Source of the DNA: Metaphire vulgaris
Lineage: Eukaryota > Annelida > Clitellata > Crassiclitellata > Megascolecidae
DNA length: 64,000 nt
NCBI GenBank assembly: GCA_018105865.1
Contig: CM030832.1
Span: 21,260,436 to 21,324,435 of the forward strand
Direction of reading: 5' to 3'
Under the pieces are notes generated by a model. It saw only the letters and a program-made list of their open reading frames with translations. It was not told where the DNA came from and ran no database searches. Positions 32,959-43,728 of the stretch are shown piece by piece. Position 1 is the first letter of the stretch. Each line of letters starts with the position of its first letter. The position numbers and the translations under genes are program-made.

Positions 32959-33670
32959 ATGACGTGTAACCGAGCAAACATGACAATGGCAATGTCGTTT
33001 AATGGAATTTTGGCGGGAAACATGTTAAGTGACAATGAAATAAATGCTGCTCAATTTACACTGCGACAGCAATTTAATGCTCTTCAAGGTATGCAGGATA
33101 CGTTGCTGGGAGAAACCCTCGCACACACAGCTTTGGCAGTTGAAATGCTTCAGATCTTACATGATGGTTGTCTACATTGGATACTCATCAGCACATTCGG
33201 CTGCACTGATGGAGAAGTGAATATGTATGATTCGTTTAAGAGAGGAGCGCCTGCTGTGCACGTTCAGTTGCAGGTCGCCTCGTTAATATGTTGTCCACTG
33301 AAGAAAATTCTATGTCAATATCGCACTTGCCAGCAGCAGGAAGGTGGTGCCGACTGTAGGATTTTTGCGATAGCATTTGCAGTCGATATTTGCTTGGGAA
33401 ATGATGGGAAATGATGTATGCACAACATGTTATGATCAGTCGCTAATGCGTCACCACTTACATACTTGCCTTCGGCAGGGACATTTCACCCCATTTCCAC
33501 GTATGGACGCTGGCATGTGCGTTTGCAGATGCAGGCGAATGACAACATCATTTTCCATATTTTGTACCTGCAGGTTGCCTGATAACGGGGTTGAAAAGAT
33601 GGCGCAGTGTGGTAGGTATAAAGAGTGGCTTCACGTGTCCTGTCAGCTCCTCCAAAGACCGACTCACACC
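32959..33670 (+). pseudogene. Ulp1-like cysteine protease plus PHD finger remnant
   Basis: The first frame (to 33414) shows the C48/Ulp1 catalytic pattern: His in CLHWILISTFGC, Asp in VNMYDS, Gln in CQQQEGG, Cys in GGADCRIFAIAFA. A frame change near 33400 leads to YDQSLMRHHLHTCLRQGHFTPFP and a PHD-type finger (FCTCRLPD...KEWLHVSC) in which one zinc ligand is lost. Ulp1-like proteases cleave SUMO or ubiquitin-like proteins; many large DNA transposons carry one. The upstream part of the protein is not recognisable. Confidence 0.7.
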
Positions 33671-33729
33671 TCAGCTTGGCGGAGGAGTGAACATCCAAGT
33701 AAGGGATTGCCTGCTGAGGCTATGCCATC

Positions 33730-34786
33730 AGTGGTGAAAGACTTGTCCAAAGTACCACCTAGGGCGTTACGTGAGGTGGACACGCTGGACAGGCTCAGCA
33801 GGAACCCTGAAAATGGATGGCCAACGTGCGGCAAGCACCGTGGGCAGCAGCGCGGTTCTTATCGTCTGCGGCAGAAGAGGAACCTAGATGTACCCAATGA
33901 CACAAGACGAAACACACGACAAGGCGCAAACTGGGTGCAACCTGGTACAACGGCAAGTCGACTGCAGGGACAGCAAGAGATTGAGGTGCTCAGCTGGTTC
34001 TACTATCCCAACAGAACAGGAATGGGTAAAACGATAAAAAGTACTATACTGGCACGGACGTCACCCAGGGTAGAAAGTTCCGCGGCGTACACTGCGAGAG
34101 ACAGGGTGGGCGTCGAAAAGTATACTACTGACTCTGAAACCACGCAGAAATGGAACATCAGACAAAGCATAAAGATAGGTAAATGGAATGTGAGGGGCCT
34201 TAGCTCCCTCGGTAAAATGTCAAAACTAAGCAAGGAAATGGAGAGATTGGATATCAAGGTAGGGCCTATGCGGAATTTCAGAGACCAAATGGACAGGCAC
34301 AGGTCACTTCATAACCCTGGATGGGCATACAGTGCTGTTATCACCATGCCTATTTAATGTCCTAGCTGAACAAGTAATGAAAAAAGCACTGGAAGGATTT
34401 CATGGCGGCTTCAAGAGACAAAAAGAGATTAGAGGCATTCGAAATGTGGATCTGGCGAAGAATGGAAAAAATCAGCTGGACGGAAAAAATAACAAACGAA
34501 GAAGTCTGGGAGAGGATAGAAGAGAAGAAAAGCCTAATTGACACTATTCGTACAAGACAACAAAAGTTGATAGGCCAAGTTCTGAGAGAAGAATCAAACC
34601 TACTAAGAGCAGTACTAGAAGGAAAGATTAATGGGAAATCACAGAAAGGGCGACCAAGGACATCGATGATGGAGTGGATGTTCAACATTACGGAAAAAAC
34701 AAGTATTCAACCCTGAAGATAAAAGCTCAAGATAGAGACGAGTGGCTACGGTGGAGTATGGAACCTGTCTTTAGACAGAGCACCTG
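33730..34786 (+). pseudogene. LINE with endonuclease start and C-terminus, internally deleted
   Basis: KIGKWNVRGLSSLGKMSKL (about 34170-34225) is the start of an AP-endonuclease domain. A short RT word (LFNVLAEQVMKKALEGFHGG) follows. The sequence then jumps to EAFEMWIWRRMEKISWTEKI, the C-terminal block normally ~150 residues further on. The element ends in (GAA)n at 34786-34833. Confidence 0.65.
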
Positions 34787-34832
34787 AAGAAGAAGAAGAA
34801 GAAGAAGAAGAAGAAGAAGAAGAAGAAGAAGA
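34787..34832. repeat. (GAA)n microsatellite
   Basis: An uninterrupted GAA array of about 45 bp, acting as the 3' tail of the LINE on its left and lying directly against a second LINE fragment on its right. Confidence 0.9.
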
Positions 34833-35560
34833 AGCTGAACAAGTAATGAGTAAAGCACTGGAAGGATTTCATGGAGGCTTCAAGATTGGCGGGAAAAAGA
34901 TAAGTAACCTACAATACGCCGATGACATCGTACTACTTGCTACATCTCCGGAAGAACTGCAAGAATTGGTGGACCGTGTACAGGCAGCCGCAGAAGAATA
35001 CATGTCAATAAATTTTGCAAAAACAAAAATAATGACTAATACCAATAACACCACAGAAATCAAAGTGGAAGGCGTAACACTAGAACAGGTAAAATGTTTC
35101 ATATACCTGGGATGTCATATAACAAACAATGCAGAATGCAAAATGGAATTGAAAAAGAGACTAGCCATGGGAACAACAGTAATGATGAAGTTAACCAAAC
35201 TATGGAAAAACAAATCAATAAGCACTACCACAAAACTGCGATTGATGAAAACCTTGGTATGGCCAGTGGCGACATATGGATGCGAATCCTGGACGTTAAG
35301 AAAAGAAGAAGAAAAACGCATACAGGTCTTTGAGAACAAGTGTATAAGAAAACTGCTACGCATACCATGGACAAAACTACTAACTAACGAGGAAGTTTAC
35401 AACATGGCCAAAACGGAAAAAGAACTACTGAATCACCTAAAAACAAGGAAACTGAGTTACTTTGGGCATGTGATAAGACAACCACAAGACACTCGAGAGC
35501 AGCGTGATCACAGGACTTGTTGAAGGACACAGAAGATGAGGGCGACCAAGGATATGCTGG
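34833..35560 (+). pseudogene. LINE reverse transcriptase, YADD to C-terminus
   Basis: One open frame of 225 codons (34846-35523). It contains LQYADDIVLLATSPEELQEL (YADD catalytic box), FAKTKIM, FIYLGCHI, LVWPVATYGCESWTL and the terminal FENKCIRKLLRIPW...LTNEEV...LSYFGHVIR block typical of RTE/Jockey-like elements. The fingers, palm start and endonuclease are missing. Its first 14 codons duplicate the RT word of the LINE just upstream. Confidence 0.8.
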
Positions 35561-36530
35561 ATTGACAACATTACGATAGGGACTGGCCTTTATGGAGACT
35601 GTCTACTACGCACATCACAAAACAAATCGCGATGAAGAACACTGACCCACTCTTGTAGGCAACCGTCGCCAAGCGACGACGGCGCAATGACTTGACTTGC
35701 CAGCAAGTGCCAAAGGCTTTGATTGGAACCAAGAAGGCGTGGAATTGTTCTACATGTGTCATGAAACGATAGCAACAGACACTGGCAGTAAATTCACAGG
35801 ACTTTCACATAGTTCTCAAATATGCATTATCCTTTCTTTCCACGTTGATTTTCATTAGTAGACATAGTCGTAGTTATTTCTTTTAAAGTTTTTTGACTGT
35901 ATTCAATATGCCAGTCTTGTGAGCCTGCGTAGGATTTCACGTGCACTTGCATAATATCTTTATTAATTATATGATCAAAATAATTTATCGTCATATTCAT
36001 GAGTACCGATTTCTTGAGTGAACTAAGCTTGTATCCAGCAATCACAATTTAAATTGCCTGGGTATAGATAGACAGGTAAGCTAGGAAATAAATTTATAAC
36101 CGGCTATAATTTTATTTCCTCACCAGCAGCAGGCTATGTAGTTATATGTCGATAGGTAGAAAATAAATTTATAACCGGCTATAATTTTATTTTCCCACCA
36201 GCAGCAGGTTATGTATTTATGTGTAGATAGATAGGAAATAAATTTATAACCCGCTACAATTTTATTTCCCCACCAGCAGCTGGCTATATAGTTATATCTA
36301 GAAAATAAAGTTATTACCTGTTACCAACCGTATGCATTAAAGTGATTAAAGCTGTTTTTAGATGTTATGTTGGTAGGCGGAAATAAATTTATACGGAAAT
36401 AATTTTATACGTATGCCGCATAATTTTATTTCTCTAGCAACCGCAGGATCCGCCCAGGAAATAATTTTATGGCGGAAATAAATTTATACGACACCGGCCG
36501 TGCCGCTAGCTACGCCAATGACAGTTTGCC

Positions 36531-36650
36531 ATTGCTTTCGGGAGTTACCTCGCAGCGCTGCTCCTCGCTTATGCCACCGCCCTCTAGCGAGTGTGGCTGA
36601 GTCGATTCACAGGCTCTAGCGGACTAGATGCCTCTTCCGCCCTAGTATGT
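36531..36650 (-). mobile_element. SINE body fragment
   Basis: Matches the tRNA-unrelated body of the SINE at 26030 (GCGCTGCTCCTC, CGCCCTCTAGCGAGT, GGCTGAGTCGA on the plus strand). The tRNA-like head is degraded. It lies directly beside the 3' end of a minus-strand LINE. Confidence 0.55.
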
Positions 36651-37570
36651 TACCTATTTGCCATCTTTCCGCCGCTTCTTCGTTTCATCGTCATCTTGTT
36701 CTCTCAAGACGACATAAACTCCTGTTGATGTCACGGACGAGTTTCCTCTGTTCTCTGTTCTTTGTCATTTTAGACCTATTCAATTCATCCAATGCCAGGT
36801 GTGTTGTTTCATAGATTCCATCTGTCCATCTTGTGCATGGTCTTCCTCTTCCCCTACTTCATACCACTTTTCCAGCATGATCTCCATTTCTATGGTGTCA
36901 TTGGTTCTCAGTATGCGTCCAAAAATATCTCAGTTTCCGTCTCATCACTTTAGCTTCTAGTGTCGTCTGTGGTTGGATTTCTTCTGTGGTGAATTTGTTC
37001 TTTTTGCTGTCCATGGTACTCTCGTCATGTTTCTCCGGCACTACAGTTCAAGGACATCTATTTTCCTTCTGTTCTTTTTCTAACTGTCCAGCTCTCACTA
37101 TCAAACAGCACTTTTGAAGGAGATCATTGATTCTATCATTCTCCTGCTGATATGTGTGCTTATGTCCTTGTATTTTTAAATTTTATCAACTTTTCTCGTT
37201 GTTTCTTAATCACTTTTCCTTTATTGTGTGTTGGGGATCCCAGAAAAATGAAGGAGTCTGCCAACTTCAATTATTTCAACTCTTGTTTTGAAATTTTCAG
37301 TAGGCCTATCATTTGCTGGTCTTTTTGTACAGTCTATTATAGTTAAGCCTTTTCACTTTCTTTTTTATTTTTTTTCCAGCAACACCATTAAATCGTCCTC
37401 AGTTTCTGATCATAACGTTGTATCGTCTGCGAATCTTAGGCTATTCAGTATTCTTCTTTCTATTCTTTCTTTAAGATTCAACTCATCCAAAGCATAGGCC
37501 TGACGCGTGATAATTTCTGTGTAGAGATGGAAGAGGTATGGCGACAGTATGCATCCCTGTCTCACTCCTT
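36651..37570 (-). pseudogene. Minus-strand LINE reverse transcriptase, heavily decayed
   Basis: Minus-strand reading across several frames gives GVRQGCILSPYLFHLYTEII (RT palm) near 37490-37570, RFADDTTL (catalytic box) near 37415-37440, and GRPCTRWTDGIYETT (a common C-terminal motif) near 36800-36850. No frame longer than ~70 codons remains, so it is an old copy. Confidence 0.7.
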
Positions 37571-37595
37571 TCCTTCTTCTTCTATTTCTTAAAAT

Positions 37596-37961
37596 CAGTG
37601 TTTATTCTAGCCACCTTGAGATTGGGGGAGTTTGAAAGGTTTGGGGGGAGAAAAGGTTTATCTTGTCTACCCAAAAACCTTGATGAACAAAAAAGGTCAT
37701 CTCTCTCCTGATATTAGATTTGTATTTTTCTCGGAAGTGGTGACAAGCAAAAAAAGTCCTCACATCTTCTCCACATGCTCTAATGCTCTTCTGAATATGG
37801 TCATATCCTTATGTTTTTCCTCTCTCCTGAATAAAACCCCCTCTCGTCACACTTTTGGGGGGAAATTTTCTTCCCAATGCAACATAGGCTTATATAAATT
37901 TTTGGGGGAATTTTCAAACTTTGGGGGAAAATCTTCCCAAAAGGGCCTAGAATAAACACTG
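37596..37961. mobile_element. hAT-type MITE, TIR CAGTGTTTATTCTAG, perfect TSD
   Basis: The left end is CAGTGTTTATTCTAGCCACC; the complement of the right end is CAGTGTTTATTCTAGGCCC. CTTAAAAT is duplicated exactly (37588-37595 and 37962-37969). It contains two ACAAGCAAAAAA-type motifs (about 37685 and 37742). It inserted into the decayed LINE on its left. Confidence 0.9.
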
Positions 37962-38340
37962 CTTAAAATAATAGAAGTTTCTGATTGGTTTGCACAAATC
38001 TCACAACTGGTCTATATAGACTTGAATTTGGATCCACCTCCTGCGTCTCCTCGTGACTACGATAATGTTAATCATAATATAATTGGCGTAGCCAAGGTTC
38101 AATTACATGGGGCACAATCAAGATCAAGACAGACCTATTTAGCCTGAATAAGGTTTTGAGGGAGCGTTGTGAGCTCTCCATCGGTGTCAGTGGTGGAGCC
38201 AGTAGCAGAAACTTTAGAGTAATATTAGAGTTAAACTATGAGCTCTGGGCATAGGCGTAAGCCTGTATTAAAAAGTGGAAGTCCAAACATGTACCATTTC
38301 CCCTTCCCTTCTTTTCCCCTTCCGTTCCTCTTCTCCCTTC

Positions 38341-38522
38341 CAGTGGCGGCTCCAGGATTTGGCAAGTGGGGGCGGGCGTTGGTGTAACAACTTCTAAGCA
38401 TGGGGCCAACTATTTATTGCTAGGTATGTAGTAGTAAATATAGGCCCCAACAAGGGCCACTGGGGTCCAGGCATTTAATAAGGGGCACGGGTCCCCCGGA
38501 CCCTCATGTGGAGTCTCCACTG
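38341..38522. mobile_element. MITE, TIR CAGTGGCGGCTCCAGG
   Basis: The left end is CAGTGGCGGCTCCAGGATTT; the complement of the right end is CAGTGGAGACTCCAC. The flanks CTCCCTTC and CTCCATTT match at only 5 of 8 positions. Related to the 12483 family. Confidence 0.55.
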
Positions 38523-39657
38523 CTCCATTTTCCCTCTTCCGTTCCCTTCTCGACACCTTTCTCCCCTCCTCTTTTAATCGTCGAATTTTTTTGGGAAAAT
38601 ACGAAATGCTCGTACGTGAGTTTTAATGCTGATTGAACACAAAATTCGGCAATCACACAGACTCGGTTTCATCCATAACATGTTTGTAAAATCCGCAAAT
38701 GACATCACAAAGCACAGTCATGGCCTATGTCTGTCTAAAGTGTGATCAAGCTCCACCACTCCAGTATGACTTGGCATCCACAGGTCACTAAAAATCTCGC
38801 AAATTCACATCACAATTAATATTATATTACACCAATTTTCCAGTTGTGTTGGCTACCATCTGCCATGAGCAGCAAAACATTATACAATAAAATAAAATAA
38901 ACATAATACAATACATAATAGTAATTAAATCAAAGTGCTTAATTATAATTAGACGAAACAGTCTAACTATTAGTGTTATCAGATTTTCTCATCGTGTTAT
39001 TATTTTGCTAAAGTGGCTAATGATAATCTATAGGCTAACAATTTAACATACCGGTAACTGTCCGATTCGTTTGCAAGTAATTCGAAGTTTGTCTGTTTGC
39101 AGTTTTCTCGAAACTCAATTCCACAGATGAAAGTGGGACCAAACAATCAGAAAAACATTTGACATCTGGTAAGATAAAGATTGCAATGTCAACTAATTAT
39201 TAAATTATTAGTTTCAAACAGAGCTAACGTCCAAGTGAAGATGAGCAAACAGGTCAGGAAACGCAAGGCCATTACAGGTATTACAAAAATCATAAACACG
39301 CAGAACAGAATGCTGATATGAAGCTCAAGCAATTGCCAATTGCATACACAAATAAATAAATAAATATATTAGTATATATTGCCGAATCTTAGACAAGATC
39401 TGAATGTGTATATTTTCCTCTATGTCCTGACAATTTTCATCTAATAATTTTTTATCACTTTATTATGACGTTATATTCCAATGTCAATTTCAAAATGTGG
39501 GTCTCTTTAGTTTTCTGGCCATATTTCAGCAAACACTAAAGCTATCAGCATGAAATTTGGCAATTACATCAGAAACATTCCCAGGTATATGGCCTATACA
39601 TTTCATTTAAATCGCTACACACGCGGCCGAGATATTAAATATCATAAAGGAGGCCAG
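38523..39657. other. No recognisable gene
   Basis: AT-rich sequence with short simple repeats (AATAAAATAAAATAA at about 38888, AAATAAATAAATA at about 39352) and no family I recognise. Confidence 0.3.
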
Positions 39658-39721
39658 TTTTTACTTGTTCACCCTATATATATATATTTACTTGTATTTA
39701 CTTATATGTATTTACTTGTTC

Positions 39722-39781
<60 letters not shown>

Positions 39782-39977
39782 GAACAAGTAAAAAAGGCTA
39801 ACAGACGCCAGAAGTAGCTGATATATATATATATTGTTATATTGCTTATTCTAATATATATATATATATTATATATATTATATATATATATATATTAGAA
39901 AGCAATTATATATATATGTATATTATATATATATATATATATATATATTAGAACAAGCAATATATATATATATATTG
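39658..39977. repeat. (TA)n blocks with nested inverted repeats
   Basis: Several (TA)n tracts separated by short words. TTTTTACTTGTTCACCCTAT at 39658 is complementary to 39773-39793, and ACGCCAGAAGTAGCTG at about 39805 is complementary to CGGCTACTTCTGGCGT at about 39983. The whole block can fold back on itself and abuts the reverse transcriptase. Confidence 0.7.
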
Positions 39978-41872
39978 CCATCGGCTACTTCTGGCGTCGG
40001 CTTGCCTCCAAATGTGCCTCCAATTTCGCTCTCCCTAGGGTGTCAAAATATCTTGCACCCCTTCAGGTGGGTGTGGGATGCCCCGGAGGATGCGAGGCCG
40101 CAGTGCATGCCGGAGGATCATGCCCTCGTGAAGCTAGACTTCACGAACGCTTTCAACAGCATGTTCAGAGATAGCATGCTGGCCGAATTAGGAAATATCC
40201 TACCCGAGATATCGGCTTACTGCGACCTCTCATATTGCTGGCCCAGTTCCCTCCAATTTGGCAACTTATCGGTGCTTTCGCAGCTGGGTCCACAACAGGG
40301 GGACCCCCTGGGTCCGCTTTTATTCTGTTTTCCTCTCCAACCCATACTGGAAATCCTAGCTTCAACACTCACTCTAGGCTACCTTGATGATCTGACCCTG
40401 GGCGGCCCCACCATCGACGTCGCAGCGGACTTGGCAGCAATAGAAAAGGGATGCAAAAATCTAGGATTGTCCCTTAATTACGAGAAATACGAAGTCATTT
40501 GCAAGGGTCCAAAGACAGATACCAACACGGCTATGTACCCATTCTCGCAGATCAGCCAAGAGGATGCCATTTTGCTAGGCGCACCCTTAAGCACGTCCAC
40601 CGCTTTTGAAAATGTGATGTCCTGTCGCATTGTGGAGTTGCAGACGGCACTGAGTCGTTGCCATTAATTCCAAGGCAGGACGCCATTTTTCTTCTCAGGA
40701 GTTCTTTGAGCCATTCTAAGTTCCTGTAAGGCCTATTTATTGCGCTGCACCCCTTGTGCTGGTCACCCGCTGCTAGAACGCTTCGACGCCATCATGCGTG
40801 AAGGCCTTAGTAACATCCTAAATATAAAATTTTCTGACAGTCAGTGGCTTCAGGCGACGCTCCCAATCAGGGACAGGGGTCTGGGGATCCGTCGGTGTCC
40901 ATGCTTGCACCTTCTGCCTTTCTGGCTTCAGCTGCAGGCACCCGACACCTCCAGTCCTCCATGCTTATGAGGGCATGCCCTAACATCGACTCTCATGAAT
41001 CACAAATCATGGACCAGTGGTGTTTCATGAGCCAGCTTCCAGGCCCAACGTCCGGTCAACTTGACAAGCAGTCCACCTGGGACCGTCCGCTCATCCGAAA
41101 GGACAGTGACGCTCTGTCCAAAGCCCACCCAGGACTTTATCACCAAGCCCGACTCAAAGCCGTCTCGGCATGCCACGCCAGCGATTGGCTTCACGCGCTG
41201 CCCATCTCCTCTTGTGGCTTGCGAATGGATGACGAAACCATCAGTGTCGTCATCGGCCTTCGCCTGGGCGCCAACATATGCGAGAAGCATCTCTGCCCCT
41301 GTGGTGCCCAAGTGCTGGAAGACGGCTCGCATGGGCTATCCTGCCCCCTGGGCCCAGGTCGTACCACTAGCCATGCCACGTTGAACGACCTGGTACAGCG
41401 GGCTTTGGTTAGAGCGGGGGTCCCCTCCATCAAGGAACCGCCTGGTCTTAGCAGATCCGACGGAAGAAGACCAGACGGTATGACCCTGATCCCGTGTCAC
41501 GCCGGACGCAGCCTGGTATGGGATGCAACCGTGGCGGACACAGTCGCCGCCACCTACTTACCATCCACTTCTCTAGCAGCAGGAGTCGCCGCCGAAGCCG
41601 CTGCTGTCAGAAAAAACAGCAAAATATCAAAGCCTGACCCCATGCACACATTCCTGCCAATCGCACTTGAGACGCTCGGCCCCATAAATCAAGACGTCTT
41701 TTGTTTTTTCAACGAGCCTGGACGTCGTCTTTCTCAGCAATCCGGAGACACAAGAGAAGGAAGTTTCCTCTTCCAACGATTGTCTGTCACTCTGCAGCGA
41801 TTCAACGCCATTGCTTTTCGAGGAACTTTTCCAGACCTCGAACCGGACGAGAGTTGCCACACAATTTCTTAA
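39978..41872 (+). pseudogene. LINE with RT and restriction-like endonuclease
   Basis: The RT domain begins IGYFWRRLASKCA and continues VKLDFTNAFNSM (first Asp), LGPQQGDPLGPLLF, then GYLDDLTLGG (catalytic Asp pair). A frame change near 40670-40850 leads to a C-terminal region with CPCGAQ...HGLSCPL (zinc-knuckle-like Cys/His) and SDGRRPDGMTL...LVWDATVADT, the RPD...D pattern of a PD-(D/E)XK endonuclease. This architecture belongs to endonuclease-at-C-terminus non-LTR elements rather than APE-type LINEs. The 5' end is lost at the (TA)n block. Codon content is GC-rich compared with the flanks. Confidence 0.75.
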
Positions 41873-41919
41873 TGTCTCCGGACACTTTTTTCATAAGACC
41901 TTCGAAATGAAGTACCGAG

Positions 41920-41922
<3 letters not shown>

Positions 41923-41981
<59 letters not shown>
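41923..41981. repeat. (TA)n microsatellite
   Basis: A pure TA array directly left of the Helitron 5' end, so the Helitron probably inserted between an A and a T of the array. Confidence 0.9.
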
Positions 41982-41984
<3 letters not shown>

Positions 41985-43715
41985 TATTATATAATTCTCG
42001 ATGTCCGTCCGTCGCGTCTGTCCGTCCGTCCGTCCGACGGCAACACGGCGGGTATTGCAAGACGCTGTTGTCATTGACAACCAAATATTGTTTAATCAAA
42101 ACTGTATTATAATCAACGGAGCGTTTAACGAAGCGTCTTAATTGCAGCTTAAACCCCCGTCCCCCTTCCATCGCCCCATACCTCTACCAATCGCCCAGGC
42201 CCCAACCCATTCCCGCCCCGGCCCCAAACGCCCGTTCCCCTTCCCTCTCTCCATCCATTTCCGCTCTCCCTATCCCTCTCCCAATCGCCCAACCCATTCC
42301 GGCCCCGGCCCCAAACCTCTTTCCCCTTCCCTCTCTCCATCTTTTTCCCTCTCCCCATCCCTCTCCCAATCGCCCCGACCCCAACCCATTTCGGCCCCGG
42401 CCCCAAACCCCCAAACCCCTCTCCCCATCCCTTCTCCCCTCATCCCTTTTCCCCTCTCCCCATCCTTTTCCCTCCCCATCCCTATCCCCATCTCTTTCCC
42501 AATCGCCCAGGCCCCAACCCATACCCGCCCTGCCCAGCCCTTCCCGACAGGCCCCAAACCCCCGTTCCCTTCTCTCTCCTCACCCTCTCTCAACCCCCGT
42601 ACCTCTCTCCATCCCTCTCCCAATCACCCCGGCCCCAACCCATCACCGCTCCGCCTTACCCCACCGGCCCCAAACCCGTTCCCAAACCTACACAAAACCG
42701 AAAACCCGTACAACCCACTTTCCTCCTCCCAAACCTCCCTTCCCTCTCCCAATGCTCTGCCCCCCGTCATTATATATATTTATTCCTTCCTAGCCTCAAT
42801 ACCTATTTTTTTAATGTAGCCACTCAAGTGGGGATTAAATTTTCAGACGCTGTCACCGTACTGGGGATTTAATTTTTGGAAAAGCGTTCTTCAGAAATGA
42901 TTGCTGTAACGTTTTAAATTTGCTATATCTCAGGCTATGTAGGAGCTAAAAAGATGAGGCTTGCACCATTGTTTAGATTGTTTATTCCTCTTGCTAACCG
43001 TCCGTGCAAAACAAAAAAAATCGAGGGTAGAATCCACTTTACGGCCTAAAATATCACCCTCTCCCCCCAAAATTTTTTAAAGCCCCCTAGCAAATAAATT
43101 TCAGCGGTAACCCCACTTTGGTCATCGGCAAAGTTGTAAAGAGATATCAGAGAAACAAAATAAACCAAAAAGCTTGAAAATTGGTTGACATTTGGCAAAG
43201 ATCTATCAATTCTAACCCGATGACCCCAATGTTTGAACATCAGTATTATATATCGGTGAATTTCGCGAAAGTTTTGAATTCTGAGAAAGTTTCCTAATTT
43301 TTTCGAATTTGCTATATCTCAGGCTATATAAGAGCAAAGAAGATGAGGTTTGCACCATTGTTGTTTAGCTTTTTTATTCCTCTTTCTAACCGTCCGTGCA
43401 AGACAAAAAAATATTCCAGCGTTCACGAGCTTTCCGACAATTAAGTGAGGATGAGGAGCAGGCTGTTGCTCGGCGTGAAAAATCAGCACAGCAAACAAGA
43501 GAATCAAGCACTGCATGTCGTTCGACACTGCCAAATCATTGCACTTACCTTGACTATCAAGTTTCAGAAAATTTATGCGAATGGGCGTTAACTCGGTTGA
43601 AGGCAAAGGCGGCGAGTTAAGGACAATTAATTGCGCAAAATCCTATTGCGTTTGCGCAAAATCGGGTGGTAAAACAGCCAATCTCCCCCGTCATTTTTGA
43701 CGGGTAATCACCTAG
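41982..43715 (+). mobile_element. Non-autonomous Helitron with C-rich minisatellite
   Basis: Starts TCTTATTATATAATTCTCGA after an A and ends CTAG before a T. A perfect 7-bp stem with a 4-base loop (CCCGTCA/TGACGGG, 43687-43704) ends 7 bases before CTAG, the expected Helitron 3' hairpin. There is no Rep/helicase. Content: CCGTCCGTC repeats at the 5' end, a C-rich minisatellite (42145-42760), and two ~100-bp direct copies of a TTTGCTATATCTCAGGCTAT segment (42918-43017 and 43308-43408). The 3' part recurs inverted at 56825-57440. Confidence 0.75.
42145..42760. repeat. C-rich minisatellite inside the Helitron
   Basis: Imperfect units of about 50-100 bp built from CCCAATCGCCC, GGCCCCAACCC and CCTCTCCCCATCC. 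Any long Pro-rich frame here is a by-product. The complementary strand is G-rich with many GGGG runs. Confidence 0.75.
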
Positions 43716-43728
43716 TGTATATATATTA

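Larger units (their letters stand above)
31661..36499 (+). mobile_element. 4.8-kb TIR transposon with 3-bp GTG duplication
   Basis: Ends GGCCGGTGTCGTATAAATTT on both sides (right end as complement), continuing as ATTTCC(G/C)CCATAAA...TTATTTCCTGG for about 45 bp. GTG lies just outside each end (31658-31660 and 36500-36502). Both flanks carry many copies of ATAAATTTATTTCC (32540-32780 and 36060-36300), probable transposase-binding repeats. Inside are Ulp1/PHD protein remnants and two LINE fragments. The superfamily is undetermined: 3-bp duplications fit PIF/Harbinger or CACTA, whereas the Ulp1-like content is reminiscent of KDZ-type elements. Confidence 0.75.
31478..36520. mobile_element. hAT-type MITE (CAGTGGCGTAG) split by a larger transposon
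   Basis: The left end is CAGTGGCGTAGTCAGATACC; the complement of the right end is CATTGGCGTAGCTAGCGG. The flanks GTAGTTTG (31470-31477) and ACAGTTTG (36521-36528) match at 6 of 8 positions. Removing 31661-36499 and one GTG leaves a ~200-bp element of the same family as 13758 and 18016. Its left part has TCTTGACGGGCAAAAACGGTC. Confidence 0.75.

Noticed and set aside
42142..42819. Pro/Ser-rich 225-codon frame and its antisense Gly/Arg-rich frames
   Set aside because: All are readings of the C-rich minisatellite within a Helitron, with no domain or start context.
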